A program made the translations under genes and the position numbers. The notes beneath the pieces were generated by a model. The model saw nothing but the letters and a program-made list of their open reading frames with translations. It did not search any database and had not been told where the DNA came from. Below are positions 61,801 to 64,000 of a stretch of DNA of 64,000 nucleotides, in pieces; the first letter of the stretch is position 1, and every line of letters starts with the position of its first letter. Origin of the DNA: Costus lasius (Eukaryota > Streptophyta > Magnoliopsida > Zingiberales > Costaceae); contig CM050446.2 of NCBI GenBank assembly GCA_027563935.2, positions 24,679,501-24,743,500 on the forward strand, written 5' to 3'.

Positions 61801-63975
61801 AGAATATTCTTACATCACTATAAAGGCTCATAAAGCACTTCACAAGTAGCCCTCCCATTGAGTGGGTTATAATGTTCACCTTCCTCTCACCAGATGAGGC
61901 ATACACTGATTCTAGTTTTGCAGATAAACTATCCATAGTCTCCTGGAGCCTGCAAGAAAGCATGCAAATAAGACATGTAAGTAATTTTGGATAAATAAGT
62001 ATGAAAAATTCTTCAAGATAACTATTAAGTTGTAGATATTTCATCTCTCAAAAGAATACCATGCAAGCTAAGTGCTTCAACGAGTGATTAGTGATAAATA
62101 CGACTAACTGGCACTGGGTTCAGTAGCACTCTTGTGAAAATATCTCAATAAGTCTTAGAAAAAATTAGGCCACAACAATGATACTTTTTTCATACAAGGC
62201 AGAACAGATGCATATCAGAAACAATAATATGTACAACATAGTTTGACCAAAATATAAGAATTTTTTATTCAACAATGAGGAGTACCATTAAAAATTCCTG
62301 ATTTATGTGATCAATGTTGAATTAGTGGAAGGAAATCATATTCTGAAGTCCTTAAAAGTATGAAAGGAAGATTCTCGGCAGTATAAGTTGGTGATGAAAA
62401 TCGAGAACATATAATCAAAGATTGATTATAGTGAAATTTTTTGTAATGTTAGAGGACAAGAATGATAAAGGTTCATAAAAACGAAAACATGGAATTGTAA
62501 AACAAAAAATAAAATTACTTGATCTTACAGTAATAACCATGAAATAAACCCACTGAAATTGGAAAGTGGAAGGTCAAGCAACCTTCTGCATAACTCACCT
62601 ATTACTCTGGCGAAAATCATATCCAAACCCAAAAATCGTTTTTCCCTCCTGGTAACCCCACTTGAGCATCTCCACTATCATGTCATGATAATAGCAAACA
62701 CCATCTCGTCCCACAATCTGCAATCAATGAGTATATGGTTTCATTAGACCACCACGATCATAAAGACAAAAGAACATAAGTAGAACATTGATTAAAAGAG
62801 GTCAAAAGGGGCCTGCTGCCACATTATCAGCTTAAGGCTTATGTAAGAATGGTTCTATGTCTTAGAAGTGCGGATTTGCATACCATGTTTGGGTCCAAAC
62901 AATCAATTGCGTATAGTCCATATCTGTCTTCTGGTACCATTATTCTTGTTTTGTCATCCAACGAAATTGTCTTTCCTGAAGACAAGAAATTTATAGTCAG
63001 TCACAACTGACAAAATGTTTGCCCAATTCCTATAGAAATTCATGTGGATGCTGGAAACATGAGTCACTGGAAATCTCCAATGGTGAAAAGGAAATCTTAG
63101 AACGCTAATCACTTAGTGAACCAATCGCATACACTCTTAGTAGCTTACCAATTAACAAGCATGATCTTGTGTTTCAAACTAGAGCACAAAGAAAGAGGAA
63201 AGATTCATACAGATTCTAGAATCATGATCAAATTTAAGCCTTGCTAATCTACTGATTCTTGAAATTTATCATAACTTTTCCTACACAAACTCAACTTTAA
63301 TGGTTGATCCAAAGAACTAATCATCATTTCATTAAAAAAAATAAAAGAGCCTCTGGAATTATAATTCTGGAGATTGAAGCTGCACCAGATGTTTCGCAAC
63401 AAGCAGTAACAAACAAAGGAACCATAGGTCACTGGGATATATAAACAGAAGCATTTTAGGAAGCACACATTAGCCACTTATCATGATTTACAGATCATCA
63501 TTTCCATATCATTTTTGTAAATTTACAAACTTATGCAAAAGATCGTGCATCATACACAACATGCAACCTGGCAAACATTATATATTTTTTTTTCTTGTTA
63601 GGAAATCTTCAACAACGACGTCAAACATGACACGTACAGAAGATTAGCAAAAATCCAAAGTTTCAGCATACAGTGTATGGTTTTTATGTAAGGAGACAGA
63701 CAGAGTCAGGGAAAGGAAGAAGAGGGAGATCAAACTTCACCCGTGGAAGGATCAAATTGCGACCAGACCTTCGCCCGGAACTCATGATCGGCACCTAGAA
63801 TGCGCACCCACACCCGCTCCTCCTTCCCATTTTCATCAACTGCGTTCAGTATCGACCCCGCGATCCCGGGAACCAGCAGCACTGGATCGAGATCAGGGTT
63901 CACTAGCGTCTGCTGCCTCTTCGCCAGCTTCAACCACAGCTCGATCGATTTGATCAGTTCATCCAGCACAGCCAT
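49822..63975 (-). CDS. LCAT4: Lecithin:cholesterol acyltransferase-like protein, LCAT4 type (probable phospholipase A), 11 coding exons
   Basis: Exons on the minus strand: 63741-63975, 62884-62975, 62599-62717, 61814-61949, 61632-61683, 61107-61207, 58419-58601, 57710-57867, 57256-57310, 51548-51601 and 49822-50244. All introns are GT-AG, phases agree, and the product is 535 aa, the length I recall for Arabidopsis LCAT4. Exon 1 holds the conserved PVLLVPGIAGSILNAV. Exon 4 holds the nucleophile elbow THSMGGLLV (catalytic Ser). Exon 10 holds VDGDGTVP (Asp) and exon 11 ADHRGIL (His), completing a Ser-Asp-His triad. No signal peptide or membrane segment is seen, which fits the cytosolic LCAT-like lipases that hydrolyse phospholipids rather than transfer acyl groups to sterol; activity here is inferred. 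The start is the ATG at 63975; a GTG precedes it. Intron 9 is 5.65 kb and intron 6 is 2.5 kb. Confidence 0.93.
50245..51547. other. Intron 10 of the LCAT-like gene
   Basis: AT-rich intron without a recognisable element; donor GTGCGT after exon 10, acceptor TTGCAG before exon 11. Confidence 0.6.
52109..52592. repeat. Triplicated 152-bp tandem repeat in LCAT intron 9
   Basis: Units start at 52109, 52262 and 52413 (CATACCACACT) and run to CAGATTCCTTGTTC. The third unit has an extra internal duplication of 29 bp (GCTATGGCATGTATATACAG and onward). Confidence 0.88.
53304..53958. mobile_element. hAT-like MITE in LCAT intron 9
   Basis: Left end AGGCTACATTTGGCCCCCTG and inverted right end AGGTTGCGTTTGATCAGGCT form imperfect inverted termini. 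Both continue into CTTCT. The core is extremely AT-rich and non-coding. Target duplication not clear. The family assignment is tentative. Confidence 0.55.
54000..57255. other. Remainder of LCAT intron 9
   Basis: AT-rich, with no intact open frame or recognised transposon domain. Some stretches look like old decayed insertions, but I cannot assign them. Confidence 0.45.
58602..61106. other. Intron 6 of the LCAT-like gene, with microsatellite-rich zone
   Basis: Positions 60675-60915 are rich in TATG/TACA/CACA repeats. A 40-bp segment around ACTACAGAATAACAGA is repeated at 60638 and 60734. The rest shows no feature; the open frame at 58944-59342 is intronic and has no recognisable product. Confidence 0.55.
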
Positions 63976-64000
63976 CACCTAACCCACCAGATATCTAAAA

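Overview
This window is plant nuclear DNA. It has small spliced genes with GT-AG introns, a very large repeat load (LTR retrotransposons, solo LTRs, MITE-like elements, microsatellites) and AT-rich intergenic sequence broken by GC-rich LTRs. The two recognisable gene families, phloem protein 2 (PP2/Nictaba-type) lectins and an LCAT-like lipase with 11 coding exons, are typical of flowering plants. The repeat style and the GC-rich first exon of the lipase suggest a monocot, but that is a guess and I cannot name a species.

Positions 1-37,250 hold a degenerating tandem array of PP2-like lectin genes. Each copy has the same three-exon layout: a short N-terminal exon, an exon of 86-92 bases, and a long lectin exon. 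Copies 1 (502-1212) and 2 (11314-12016) are intact (189 and 185 aa). Copy 3 (17097-17497 and 19241-19657) is two relics separated by a GC-rich insertion of about 1.7 kb, with a nonsense codon and a frameshift. Copy 4 (28513-29188) carries three single-base insertions. A fifth copy (34260-34445) is only a promoter and exon 1 scar. Between the genes, blocks of non-coding sequence recur (called R, S, U and V here), so duplication units of several kb have been copied and then rearranged. Solo LTRs lie at 7360-9534 and 21696-23775, each with a target-site duplication (TSD), and an LTR-like insertion lies at 25892-28189. A MITE-like element interrupts the copy 3 promoter.

Positions 37,257-47,565 are one nested retroelement insertion: a Ty3/gypsy (probably chromovirus-type) element on the minus strand, with a CCTAT target duplication. 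A paralogous empty site is visible at 30,255-30,270. It holds decayed pol, a 49-bp periodic array, a second Tat/Athila-like LTR fragment and, inside its 5' LTR, a 2.1-kb fold-back element with its own GCTAG duplication. Positions 47,571-49,440 resume the duplicated flanking sequence.

Positions 49,822-63,975 (minus strand) encode an intact 535-aa lecithin:cholesterol acyltransferase-like protein of the LCAT4 type. Its introns reach 5.6 kb and hold a 152-bp triplication, a hAT-like MITE and microsatellites. Its promoter lies outside the window. Nothing suggests a functional link between the lipase and the lectin array; they appear to be neighbours only.
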